Origin: Saprospiraceae bacterium
GTDB taxonomy: Bacteria; Bacteroidota; Bacteroidia; Chitinophagales; Saprospiraceae
Length of the DNA: 9,093 nt
Assembly (NCBI GenBank): GCA_015494245.1
Contig: WGBN01000180.1
Location: 1 to 9,093, forward strand
Direction of reading: 5' to 3'
Shown: in pieces, positions 1-7,127 of the stretch
Position numbering within the stretch: the stretch's first letter is position 1
Layout of the letters: every line of letters begins with the position of its first letter
Program-made: the position numbers and the translations under genes
Notes under the pieces: model-generated
The model's input: the letters and a program-made list of their open reading frames with translations, nothing else
The model's database searches: none
What the model was told of the DNA's origin: nothing

Positions 1-361
1 GAATGAGACTTTGCCGAAAGGCAATCCCCTGCACATAGCCCCTGCACCTGCCGTAGCTGTAGGCCTGCTCATTTTGCCCTTGTTCGACACCCTGCGCGTT
101 TTCGTACTGCGCATTTTGAGGGGAAAATCTCCCCTGCAAGCCGACCGCACCCACCTGCATCACCTCTTACTGGACCTCGGGTTCAATCACCTCCAGGCCA
201 CGGCTGTCTTAATCCTCGCCAACATCGGCATCATTGCCCTGTGTTATTATTTCCAAAAATTAAAGTCCGGCTCCTTGATTTTGCTGATCCTCGCAATCGC
301 CGTACTTTTGTCCGGATTTCTCGCTTTCCTGCACAGGAAAGCAAAATGCATCCATGACTGA
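1..361 (+). CDS. WecA/MraY-like phosphoglycosyl transferase, C-terminal fragment
   Basis: The reading frame is open from the left edge (first whole codon at base 2) to TGA at 359-361, so only about the last 119 residues are present. The fragment contains FDTLRVFVLRILRGKSP followed by ADRTHLHHLLLDLGF. This is the conserved cytoplasmic His-rich loop (HLHH) of the polyprenyl-phosphate N-acetylhexosamine-1-phosphate transferase family (WecA/TagO/MraY superfamily). Two hydrophobic segments follow, as expected for the C-terminal membrane helices. Known members are integral membrane enzymes that move a sugar-1-phosphate from a UDP-sugar to undecaprenyl phosphate, starting synthesis of O-antigen, capsule or a similar polymer. 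The HLHH loop form fits WecA-like enzymes better than MraY. The exact sugar substrate cannot be read from this fragment. The apparent TTG start at 11 is an edge artefact, because the frame continues upstream. Confidence 0.85.
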   Translation, partial: NETLPKGNPLHIAPAPAVAVGLLILPLFDTLRVFVLRILRGKSPLQADRTHLHHLLLDLGFNHLQATAVLILANIGIIALCYYFQKLKSGSLILLILAIAVLLSGFLAFLHRKAKCIHD

Positions 362-376
362 AAATTTTCAAAAACG

Positions 377-739
377 GTGAATTCTTTTATTTGGGTTTTT
401 GTCGGCGGAGGCCTGGGCAGCATAACGCGCTACGGGCTGGCCTATTGGCTGAACCGCTATCTGTGGGTATTTCCGGTAGCTACCTTTTTGGCCAACTTAT
501 TGAGCTGCGTGTTGTTAGGTTTTTTGGCAGGCCTGAGTTTAAAAGGCAGCATCTCCGAAGAAGGCAAATGGCTCATGATGTCGGGCTTTTGCGGAGGGTT
601 CAGCACCTTCTCTACTTTTTCGGCAGAGAATTTTCGCCTTTTTCAGGTGGGGCATCCCGTACATGCCATGCTCAACATTGTCCTGAGCATTTTGGTAGGC
701 TTGGGCGGCATTTACGCCGGGCTCCAACTCGCCAAATGA
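377..739 (+). CDS. crcB: CrcB/FluC fluoride ion channel
   Basis: This is a 120-residue, four-helix membrane protein of normal length for the CrcB/Fluc family. Family signatures are GGGLGSITRY at residues 10-19, the pore Asn in TFLANLL (Asn40), and GFCGGFSTFSTF at 70-81, which supplies the Phe-box residues and the central Na+-binding break. Fluc proteins work as dual-topology dimers that let fluoride leave the cell. The start is GTG at 377. It is the first start codon after the upstream TGA (359-361) in the same frame, and it gives the expected GGGxGSxxRY spacing. The gene lies 15 nt after the transferase and 7 nt before feoA, so it is probably cotranscribed with feoAB. No crcB-type fluoride riboswitch fits in the short upstream gap. 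Confidence 0.93.
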   Translation: MNSFIWVFVGGGLGSITRYGLAYWLNRYLWVFPVATFLANLLSCVLLGFLAGLSLKGSISEEGKWLMMSGFCGGFSTFSTFSAENFRLFQVGHPVHAMLNIVLSILVGLGGIYAGLQLAK

Positions 740-746
740 AAGCCTT

Positions 747-965
747 ATGCGCGCACTGACAGAAATACGGGAAGAAGAACCGGCCATCATCAGTTACTTC
801 ACCGACCCCCGCGTGGGTGCCAAGCTGCTGTCTATGGGCATACTCCCCGGTTATCCCATTAAAATCCTGCGCAAAACGGCCCGGGGAAAGACCTTTTACA
901 TCAAAGTTGGTGACAACCGCTTTGCCATTCGCAAAAAAGAGGCTGCATGCATCGTGCTGAAGTAA
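747..965 (+). CDS. feoA: FeoA ferrous iron transport accessory protein
   Basis: This 72-residue cytoplasmic protein has the SH3-like FeoA fold signature. GAKLLSMGILPGYPIKILRK (about residues 24-43) corresponds to the family pattern R/K-L-x-x-(L/M)G-(I/L)-x-PG. A beta-rich tail ending in FAIRKKEAACIVLK follows. FeoA is small and needed for full Fe2+ uptake by FeoB, probably by acting on FeoB's cytoplasmic side, although its exact mechanism is unsettled. The gene starts 7 nt after the crcB stop. Its last 19 nt overlap the start of feoB in another frame, which suggests translational coupling. Many Bacteroidota carry FeoA fused to FeoB as one chain; here they are separate. Confidence 0.92.
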   Translation: MRALTEIREEEPAIISYFTDPRVGAKLLSMGILPGYPIKILRKTARGKTFYIKVGDNRFAIRKKEAACIVLK

Positions 966-3127
966 AGAAAACCGCATCTAAAGTACGCACCTTCAAGGTC
1001 GGCCTGCTCGGCAATCCAAATTGTGGGAAGTCTTCCGTATTCAATTACCTGACAGGCTTACGCCAAAAAACAGGCAATTTCCCCGGGGTAACCGTTGACA
1101 AAAAAACCGGCAGCTTCTACCTCGCTTCCGACCTCAAAATCGTCCTTACAGACTTCCCGGGCACCTACAGCCTCTACCCCACATCCCAGGAGGAACGCAT
1201 CGTGCTGCGCACTTTCACCAATGCCGAAGACCCCGACTTTCCCGATGCCATCATCTACATTGCCGACCTCACGCAGTTGGAAAAGCACCTGCTGCTCTTC
1301 AGCCAGATACAAGACCTGGGCATTCCTATGGTACTGGCTCTCAACATGGCCGACCTTGCTGCCAAACGCGGCATACAAGTCAAGCGCGAACAACTGGAAA
1401 AAGAACTGCAAGTACCCGTAGTGCTCATCAGCGGCCGCACAGGGCATCACATCGAAAAACTCAAAGAACGCCTCAAAAACGTCATAGACTCCTGCTTCCC
1501 GCCCTCGGCTGATAAGGAATGCTTTAAGCCGCAGCGCAGCCAGCTCTTTTACCGGCAAACTTCCCAGGAAAAACGCATCAGCCAAGCCATCCGCAAATTG
1601 CTGCCCGGGCTGCAAAGCGACTACCAGGCCCTGCTCATCGCTCACCACTACGATTCCCTGCCCCACCTCAGCAAAGTACAAAAGCAAAAAGTCGCCGATA
1701 TCGTCGAAGGCGAAGAGTTTGACGAATTGCGGGCACAGGTCGAGGAAACCATGATGCGCTTCAAGCAACTCACGCCCCTGGTGCGAAAACATTTGGCGAA
1801 AGCCGGAAGCGAAAACCTCCTGACCTCCAGCCTCGACAACATCCTGACGCACCGCTGGTGGGGCCCGCTCATCTTTTTTGTCATCATGCTCTTCGTCTTC
1901 CAGGCTATTTTCAGCTGGGCCTCCTACCCCATGGATTGGATAGACAGCGGTTTTACCAACCTCAGCAATTATTTGGCGCGCACCCTTCCGGAAAATGCCC
2001 TTACGGACCTGCTCATCAATGGCATCGTCGCAGGCTTGGGAGGCATCGTCATCTTCGTACCGCAAATTGCCATTCTGTTTTTCCTCATCGGCATACTCGA
2101 AGAAGTCGGCTATCTGGCCAGAGTGGTCTATCTCTTCGACGGGCTGATGCAGCGCTTCGGCCTCAGCGGGCGCAGCATTGTGTCGCTGATATCGGGCGGG
2201 GCCTGTGCCATTCCGGCCATCATGAGTACGCGCACCATCTCCAACTGGAAAGAGCGCCTCATCACCATACTCGTTACTCCCTTCATCAGCTGCTCGGCAC
2301 GCATACCGGTTTATACGGTGCTCATCGCCTTCGTGGTGCCGCCTAAAAAAGTGTGGTGGATTTTTGACCAACAGGGACTGGCCTTCATGGGGCTGTACCT
2401 CATCGGTATTTTTGCCGCCCTCGGCTCGGCCTACACCCTGAAACACATCCTGAAAGCCAAAGAAACGGCTATGCTCATCATCGAACTGCCCGAGTACCGG
2501 CTGCCCATCTTCCGCAACATCCTCTATCACGTGCGCCAAAAAGTACGCGCCTTTGTCTTTAATGCGGGCAAAATTATTTTGATGATATCCGTCTTACTCT
2601 GGGGGCTGGCCAGCTACGGCCCGCCGGGAGCCCTGGAACAAGCCCGCCAAACAGCCCTCGAACAGGCCCAAAGCCGGCAATTGGACGAGCAAGACACCCA
2701 AAACCTCATCGCCGCCAAAGAAATCGAAGCCTCCTATGCCGGCCTGCTCGGCAAAAGCATGGAGCCCCTCATCAAACCCCTCGGCTACGACTGGAAAATC
2801 GGCATCGCCCTCATCACTTCCTTCGCCGCCCGCGAGGTGTTCGTCAGCACCATGTCCACCATCTATAGCATAGGCAGCGATGCCGAACCCATGCGCCTCA
2901 AAGACCGCATGGCCCAAGACATCAACCCCGATACAGGCCAACCCACCTATGGCCTGGCAACAGCCGTTTCCCTCCTCCTCTTCTACGTCCTCGCCATGCA
3001 GTGCATGAGCACGCTGGCCGTCGTCCGCAGAGAAACGGGCAGCTGGAAATGGCCGGCACTGCAGTTTTTCTTTATGACAGGCCTGGCTTATTTAGTCAGT
3101 TTAATGGCTTATCAGAGTTTGGTGTAG
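947..3127 (+). CDS. feoB: FeoB ferrous iron transporter
   Basis: This 726-residue inner-membrane protein imports Fe2+. An N-terminal G domain has G1 GNPNCGKS (22-29), G2 Thr49 in GVTVDK, G3 DFPG (69-72), G4 NMAD (133-136) and G5 SGRTG (162-166). A helical spacer (about 180-300) leads to the membrane part, which has the Cys-containing Gate motifs GGACAIPAIMSTR (417-429, Cys420) and PFISCSARIPVY (445-456, Cys449), and then SFAAREVFVSTM (625-636). A Gln/Glu-rich soluble insert lies at about 556-600. ATG 947 is the only possible start: in-frame TGA lies at 911-913, no ATG/GTG/TTG comes between it and 947, and none follows before the G1 motif. The 19-nt overlap with feoA is therefore real. No feoC-like gene follows. 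No Fur box can be identified, because the upstream genes abut. Confidence 0.97.
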   Translation: MHRAEVKKTASKVRTFKVGLLGNPNCGKSSVFNYLTGLRQKTGNFPGVTVDKKTGSFYLASDLKIVLTDFPGTYSLYPTSQEERIVLRTFTNAEDPDFPDAIIYIADLTQLEKHLLLFSQIQDLGIPMVLALNMADLAAKRGIQVKREQLEKELQVPVVLISGRTGHHIEKLKERLKNVIDSCFPPSADKECFKPQRSQLFYRQTSQEKRISQAIRKLLPGLQSDYQALLIAHHYDSLPHLSKVQKQKVADIVEGEEFDELRAQVEETMMRFKQLTPLVRKHLAKAGSENLLTSSLDNILTHRWWGPLIFFVIMLFVFQAIFSWASYPMDWIDSGFTNLSNYLARTLPENALTDLLINGIVAGLGGIVIFVPQIAILFFLIGILEEVGYLARVVYLFDGLMQRFGLSGRSIVSLISGGACAIPAIMSTRTISNWKERLITILVTPFISCSARIPVYTVLIAFVVPPKKVWWIFDQQGLAFMGLYLIGIFAALGSAYTLKHILKAKETAMLIIELPEYRLPIFRNILYHVRQKVRAFVFNAGKIILMISVLLWGLASYGPPGALEQARQTALEQAQSRQLDEQDTQNLIAAKEIEASYAGLLGKSMEPLIKPLGYDWKIGIALITSFAAREVFVSTMSTIYSIGSDAEPMRLKDRMAQDINPDTGQPTYGLATAVSLLLFYVLAMQCMSTLAVVRRETGSWKWPALQFFFMTGLAYLVSLMAYQSLV

Positions 3128-3141
3128 CTTTCCTCCAAAAT

Positions 3142-3316
3142 CCTTTGCATTTTGGCCTCGCCGCCCCTCTGACTCCCCAAATGGGGAGGACCCCCTCCCG
3201 CAAAATGCAAAGGTGCTGGCCCTGTATGAAGCATAGCCGAAGTTCAACGACTTTGCATTTTTTTTGCGGGTGGCCATTCCCCCCCGCTTTGGGGGGGCCA
3301 GGGGGGGGTGGATGGC
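3142..3316. repeat. Nested palindromic repeat cluster between convergent genes
   Basis: CCTTTGCATTTTG (3142-3154) is a perfect 13-bp inverted match to CAAAATGCAAAGG (3201-3213). A third copy, CTTTGCATTTT, lies at 3251-3261. Reading outward, CCCGCAAAATGCAAAG (3198-3212) also pairs with 3251-3270, which has the same sequence in inverted orientation apart from four extra Ts. Inside the first pair is CTCCCC-AAAT-GGGGAG (3173-3188). To the right is C7-GCTTT-G7 (3279-3297), enclosed by GCCAT (3273-3277) and ATGGC (3312-3316). The cluster lies between the 3' ends of feoB and the S37-like peptidase gene. It may act as a bidirectional transcript end, and its composition resembles the C-run/G-run intergenic repeats often seen in Bacteroidota. 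The pairings are read directly from the sequence; the function is inferred. Confidence 0.75.
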
Positions 3317-3324
3317 TAAAAAAA

Positions 3325-4662
3325 CTACTCCTCCTCCATCCAACGCCGCAGCGCACTAAACACCTTTTCGCGCTGCTCCGGGCTCATGTTGCGAATGCGG
3401 GCCCGACCGTGATCAGCTCCCTTGACCGTAATCCACAGGGCATCTACTTTGTCGGAAGGCGGTACGCCCGTAGCCGACCAGGTGTCTATCTCGCCGTAGA
3501 TGTAGATGAAGCGATTGCCGTTTTCCTGTAGCCACTTATAGACCTTGTTGGGCAGGCTGTAGTCGTGAGGCACATCCAACTTGTAAGGCACAAAAGCCGC
3601 ATTCGGATGCGGATGCATGGGCAGGGCCTTGAGCAAGCCCTTAAAATCTTCGGTCTCATAGCCGTAATACCCCATCTGCGTGGCAGCCTGATAGTAATGT
3701 GGCCCAAACAAACGCAAATGTTCGTCGTCCCAGAAAGAAAGGTCGGCGACGTCCATGAGGTGAGCCGTCAGCTCATCTATAGAGGTCTTTTTCGGGTCGG
3801 GTACGGCCTTGCAGCCAAAACCCATTTGCCAGAGAGAAAACGGATACTCCAAAACGGCATACTCAAAAGCCTGGTCTAAGGTCAAATACGTAAATTCATT
3901 GCCGCCGCCTTTGGCGTACCACTTCAGGCGCTCCAGCACTTCATCGCGGTGTTTGAGCATGTACCTTTGGTAGGCATAAATCTTTTGCCGGCATTCATCC
4001 GAGCCCATGGTGTCGAAGAAGGCGTAAATGCGGGGGTCTTCTGCGCTGAGGTTGAGCGGAGCAACATAGGGCACCGAGGCCGTTACGTCATCGGGATAAA
4101 AGTAGCGGTAGAAAATGGTCGTCTGCCCTCCCTTGCTGATGCCTGTGCTGATCCAATCTCCCCGATAGATTTGCCCCAACACTTCGCGAATGTGGTGCAA
4201 ATCTGCCGTCTGCTGCTCTAAGGTCAGGTACTTCCAATATGCCTTGGTTTTGGGATCGGCATGATGGGGCTTGGAGGCTCCAAAATAACGGTGCTCCACA
4301 TCCACCTGATTGGCCTTGAGAGCCAGCGTCAGCTCATACATGCGATTGGCCGGGCGCATATAGCCCTCCGTGCAAATCACCATGGGAGCATCAAAATCCA
4401 CATGCGTCAAAAAGGCGCGTTGATAAAAATACCCCTTACTCTCATCTTCATGGTCAATGGGCTGCTTGATGCGCAATTCATACACCTCGCCCGGATAATC
4501 TCCGTTCTTTTTGATCTTGGTAAAAATCACATCGGGCAACTCGTACAAACTGCGAGCCACAGAATCGGCCATCAAATCCTGTATTTCCTGGGCCTGCAAA
4601 AAGCGTACAGGAAGCAACAGGCAAAAAACGAAAAGGAAAGATAAATGTTTCATATTTTTCAT
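3325..4662 (-). CDS. Secreted S37-family-like serine peptidase (prolyl tripeptidyl aminopeptidase type)
   Basis: Residues are numbered from ATG 4662 (445 aa). TTG 4677 would add five residues, and ATG 4653 is also possible. A signal peptide is clear: a Lys-containing start, a hydrophobic stretch LSFLFVFCLLLPV, and likely cleavage near FLQA-QE (about residue 24). The protein is an alpha/beta-hydrolase-fold serine peptidase. GISKGGQT holds the nucleophile Ser176, GEIDTWSA the likely acid Asp393, and GADHGRARI the likely His418. EHRYFG (123-128), FYRYFYPDDV and YVAPLN resemble peptidase family S37 (Streptomyces PS-10 tripeptidyl aminopeptidase, whose motif is SKGG). The nucleophile motif fits the related S28 family (GGSYGG) less well, although S28 is a possible database label. 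Expected role: trimming short peptides from proteins outside the cytoplasm. The gene follows the Sua5 gene by 77 nt and may have its own promoter or be last in a three-gene transcript. Confidence 0.82.
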   Translation of the reverse strand: MKNMKHLSFLFVFCLLLPVRFLQAQEIQDLMADSVARSLYELPDVIFTKIKKNGDYPGEVYELRIKQPIDHEDESKGYFYQRAFLTHVDFDAPMVICTEGYMRPANRMYELTLALKANQVDVEHRYFGASKPHHADPKTKAYWKYLTLEQQTADLHHIREVLGQIYRGDWISTGISKGGQTTIFYRYFYPDDVTASVPYVAPLNLSAEDPRIYAFFDTMGSDECRQKIYAYQRYMLKHRDEVLERLKWYAKGGGNEFTYLTLDQAFEYAVLEYPFSLWQMGFGCKAVPDPKKTSIDELTAHLMDVADLSFWDDEHLRLFGPHYYQAATQMGYYGYETEDFKGLLKALPMHPHPNAAFVPYKLDVPHDYSLPNKVYKWLQENGNRFIYIYGEIDTWSATGVPPSDKVDALWITVKGADHGRARIRNMSPEQREKVFSALRRWMEEE

Positions 4663-4702
4663 GATTGAAGTGAACAATGTATTTGTGTCAAAACTGCTCC
4701 AA

Positions 4703-4730
4703 CGCTAAACGCTAAACACTAAACACTAAA
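4703..4730. repeat. 7-bp tandem repeat, four copies
   Basis: On the + strand there are two copies of CGCTAAA (4703-4716) followed by two copies of CACTAAA (4717-4730), which reads TTTAGTG/TTTAGCG on the transcribed - strand. The array lies between the stop of the Sua5 gene (4740) and the start of the S37-like peptidase gene (4662). The repeats are exact apart from one G/A change shared by pairs of copies, which suggests growth by duplication of a 14-bp unit. TTTAG-type arrays of this kind are often seen between genes in Bacteroidota. No function can be assigned from sequence. Confidence 0.85.
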
Positions 4731-4739
4731 CCAAAAAAT

Positions 4740-5696
4740 TCACGCACTCGCCCTTCTTAAGCGATCATTCACTGCTCTTCCGAGTCCTTCTTCCGGGAGC
4801 AGTTCGGCGAGGATGACGTCTAAGCCCATGGCGTCAAGTTCGTGCATGGCGGCGAACAGGCGCTGTGCAGCTTCCGCCAAATCGCCCTTTGGCGAGAGCA
4901 GACGCTGCCGGCTTTCCGGCAATCCGGGTAGCATTTGCCGAAAGGCCAAAACCCCTGCGCGCCGCCCGCTGTACTTTCGAGCCAATTCGCTCAACTCGCC
5001 CAGCACCAGGGGCGTGCGCGGCGCATAATGGCTCTTCAACATACCGGGTGTCGCTGGCTTGGAAGAGGACTGTGCGCGCACCTCCACAGGGCCAATCAAC
5101 TCTTCAATGGCTTCCACACTCAAACCGCCTTTGCGATAAATGACGGGCTTGCCCTGTTCAAAGCCCAGAATGGTGGACTCCACCCCCACCCTGCAGGCGC
5201 CGCCATCCAAAATACCCGCAATGCGATCGCCCAACTGCTTTTGGACGTGCTCCGGCCGCGTGGGGCTGATGTAGCCGAAGGGATTGGCCGAAGGCGCAGC
5301 AAGGGGGAAATCGAGCATTTTCAAAAGCTCCAGACTCAAAGGATGCGCCGGCACGCGCAAGGCAACCCTTGGCAGGCCCGAAGTAACCAAATCCGGAATT
5401 TCCGGCGATTTTTGCAACAGCAAAGTCAATGGACCCGGCCAATGGGCTTTCGCCAAATGCTCTGCCTGCGCCAACACTTCGGGCGCCACGCCCTGCGTCA
5501 GGCTCCGGGCCTGCTCCCAGCTCCCCACATGCACGATGAGCGGGTCGAAAGCCGGACGGTTTTTGACGCGAAATATCTCCAACACAGCTTCTTCATCCAG
5601 GGCATTGGCAGCCAGGCCATACACCGTTTCGGTGGGGATGGCCACCAGCTGGCCGGCTTCGAGCGCTTTTTTTGCAGCAGAGAGATTCATACCCAT
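4740..5696 (-). CDS. L-threonylcarbamoyladenylate synthase (Sua5 type)
   Basis: This 318-residue cytoplasmic enzyme makes threonylcarbamoyl-AMP from threonine, bicarbonate and ATP, the first step of t6A37 modification of ANN-decoding tRNAs. The YrdC-like domain (about 1-205) shows PTETVYGL (21-28), the Lys45-x-Arg47 pair in KNRP, HWPGPLT, LRVPAHP, APSANPFG (134-141) and GVESTI (171-176). A linker with TPGMLKSHYAP (216-226) joins a C-terminal Sua5 domain (about 227-318) ending in GLGRAVNDRLRRAS. This two-domain layout is the Sua5/YwlC form rather than the shorter TsaC form. The start is ATG 5696; ATG 5690 is an alternative two codons later. It lies 26 nt after the pepP-like gene on the same strand, so the two are probably cotranscribed. 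Confidence 0.95.
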   Translation of the reverse strand: MGMNLSAAKKALEAGQLVAIPTETVYGLAANALDEEAVLEIFRVKNRPAFDPLIVHVGSWEQARSLTQGVAPEVLAQAEHLAKAHWPGPLTLLLQKSPEIPDLVTSGLPRVALRVPAHPLSLELLKMLDFPLAAPSANPFGYISPTRPEHVQKQLGDRIAGILDGGACRVGVESTILGFEQGKPVIYRKGGLSVEAIEELIGPVEVRAQSSSKPATPGMLKSHYAPRTPLVLGELSELARKYSGRRAGVLAFRQMLPGLPESRQRLLSPKGDLAEAAQRLFAAMHELDAMGLDVILAELLPEEGLGRAVNDRLRRASA

Positions 5697-5722
5697 AACA
5701 TCGCGGCCCGGAAAAGCTACTT

Positions 5723-7075
5723 TCAGGCATTCAAAACATTCACCGCGCCTTGGCTGGTGATCAAGTAATCGTCTTCGATGCGAATACCTCCAAAGTCCAG
5801 GTATTTTTCCACTTCCGTATAATTGATGAAGTTTTCGTGTTTTTTCTCAGCTTTCCATTGACTGATGAGCTCGGGGATGAAGTAAATGCCCGGCTCTACG
5901 GTAATTACAAAGCCCGGCTCCAGGGCTCGTCCCAGCCTCAGGTAGGCCAGGCCGAATTGATCGCTGCGCCGCACCTGCTCGTCATAACCCACGTAATCCT
6001 CGCCCAGGCTCTCCATATCGTGTACGTCTAAGCCCATCATGTGCCCCAGCCCGTGCGGAAAAAAGAGCGCATGAGCGCCGGCAGCCACGGCCTCTTCGGG
6101 ATCTCCCTTCATCAACTTCAGTTCTTTCAGGCCCCGGGCGATGACCTTAGAGGCCAGCAGATGCACCTCGCGATAAGGCACGCCCGGCTTGCAGGCCTTT
6201 ACAGCTTCCTCTTTAGCTGCCTTCACCAAATCGAAGATGTCCTTCTCCCGATCGGTAAAGTGCCCCGCAACGGGAATGGTGCGGGTGATGTCGCCCGCGT
6301 AGCCCATAGGTGATTCGGCGCCCATGTCGCAGAGCAACAGCCCTTCGAAGGGAAGGGGCTCAAAACTGTAATGGTGGTTGTGGAGAATTTGGCCGTTGGT
6401 GGTCAGTATGATGGGATAAGCCAGGCCTGCAGCCAGATTTCTGGCCAGAGACTCCGCAAGGGCAACGAGCTGTTCTTCCGAAGACACCATCGGCTGACAG
6501 CGCTCCTTCACACTGTTATGCATGAACATACTTGCCGACACGGCAGCCTTAATCTGCTCAATTTCCTCCTCGCTTTTATGCGAACGCTGAGCCACTACAG
6601 CACGGATAAAAGACTCCGACGGCGCTGCTTCAATCTCCGCCCGCCTCTTACCCAACCAATCGCTGAGGTGCGCTACATGTTCACAGCGATACGGCGGCAA
6701 ATAGTGAACCGCTCCCGTGGCTTTCGCCAAATGCCCTCGCAACTCGGACAGGCTCAAAACCCCGTCCAGTCCACCTGCCTCAGCCCACTCTGTCAGGCTC
6801 GTCTGCCTGCCCGACCAGATGGCGTCTTCCACTCCGTACTCCTCCCCACACAGCCAGCTCTTGCCTTCAGCCGGATCCAACAACAAAGCTACATCCGGAC
6901 GGGAAATGCCCGAAAAATACAGCACATTGCTGTCTTGCCGGAAGGTATAAGGATTGGCCCGAAAGTTTCTTGGGCTTTCACCATTGCCATAAATCAAAAG
7001 AAGGCCTGTATCTACCTGTTCCATCAATTTCTTGCGGCGCCGGCGATACGTGTCGGGAGAAAACATCTGGTTCAT
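5723..7075 (-). CDS. pepP: Xaa-Pro aminopeptidase (PepP-like, M24B)
   Basis: This 450-residue metallopeptidase removes an N-terminal residue that precedes proline. An N-terminal AMP_N-type domain (about 5-135, with NPYTFRQDSNVLYFSG) precedes the pita-bread catalytic domain. The five expected metal ligands are visible: Asp250 (CDMGAE), Asp262 (YAGDITRT), His345 (HGLGHMMGLDVHD), Glu394 (VEPGIY) and Glu434 (IRIEDD). No signal peptide is seen, so a cytoplasmic location is likely. I chose ATG 7075. A longer frame begins with TTG at 7201, but its extra 42 residues do not look like the family, they would overlap the divergent hydrolase gene, and a good -7 promoter element lies inside that extension. 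ATG 7066 is a minor alternative. The gene heads a - strand set with the Sua5 gene. Confidence 0.94.
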   Translation of the reverse strand: MNQMFSPDTYRRRRKKLMEQVDTGLLLIYGNGESPRNFRANPYTFRQDSNVLYFSGISRPDVALLLDPAEGKSWLCGEEYGVEDAIWSGRQTSLTEWAEAGGLDGVLSLSELRGHLAKATGAVHYLPPYRCEHVAHLSDWLGKRRAEIEAAPSESFIRAVVAQRSHKSEEEIEQIKAAVSASMFMHNSVKERCQPMVSSEEQLVALAESLARNLAAGLAYPIILTTNGQILHNHHYSFEPLPFEGLLLCDMGAESPMGYAGDITRTIPVAGHFTDREKDIFDLVKAAKEEAVKACKPGVPYREVHLLASKVIARGLKELKLMKGDPEEAVAAGAHALFFPHGLGHMMGLDVHDMESLGEDYVGYDEQVRRSDQFGLAYLRLGRALEPGFVITVEPGIYFIPELISQWKAEKKHENFINYTEVEKYLDFGGIRIEDDYLITSQGAVNVLNA

Positions 7076-7090
7076 ATCGGCTGATTTGTT

Positions 7091-7098
7091 TACCTTTG
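7091..7098 (+). promoter_or_regulatory. Candidate -7 element (TACCTTTG) for the hydrolase gene
   Basis: TACCTTTG matches the Bacteroidota -7 consensus TAnnTTTG exactly. It lies 73 nt before ATG 7172 and predicts transcription starting near 7104. The -33 TTTG element is poorly matched: TCTG at 7066-7069, with a 21-nt spacer, is the nearest. The call rests mainly on the -7 match and its location. Confidence 0.35.
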
Positions 7099-7104
7099 AG
7101 AACG

Positions 7105-7117
7105 ACTTGCTGCAAGT
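7105..7117. promoter_or_regulatory. 13-bp palindrome, possible operator
   Basis: ACTTGC-T-GCAAGT is a perfect inverted repeat with 6-bp arms and a single central base at 7111. It lies between the + strand -7 match (7091-7098) and the - strand -7 match (7128-7135), covering or adjoining both predicted start points. A dimeric regulator bound here could affect both genes. No cognate regulator is encoded in the window, and the role is inferred. Confidence 0.4.
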
Positions 7118-7127
7118 TCCTTTACGG

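Noticed and set aside
362..376. Fluoride (crcB-motif) riboswitch upstream of crcB
   Set aside because: Only 15 nt separate the transferase stop from the crcB start, too little for the aptamer, and no matching structure was seen in the upstream coding sequence.
359..379. In-frame readthrough fusion of the transferase with CrcB across TGA 359-361
   Set aside because: The two frames are the same, but the transferase ends normally after its last helix and crcB has its own GTG start. No recoding signal is visible.
1058..2539. Long open frame (493 codons) on the - strand opposite feoB
   Set aside because: It lies wholly antisense to a clear FeoB frame with all G and Gate motifs. The translation is Glu/Asp/Gln-rich with no recognisable domain, as expected from the codon bias of the opposite strand.
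4678..4739. Promoter for the S37-like peptidase gene
   Set aside because: The - strand upstream sequence contains TACATTG, one base short of TAnnTTTG, and no TTTG at the right distance, so no promoter can be called.
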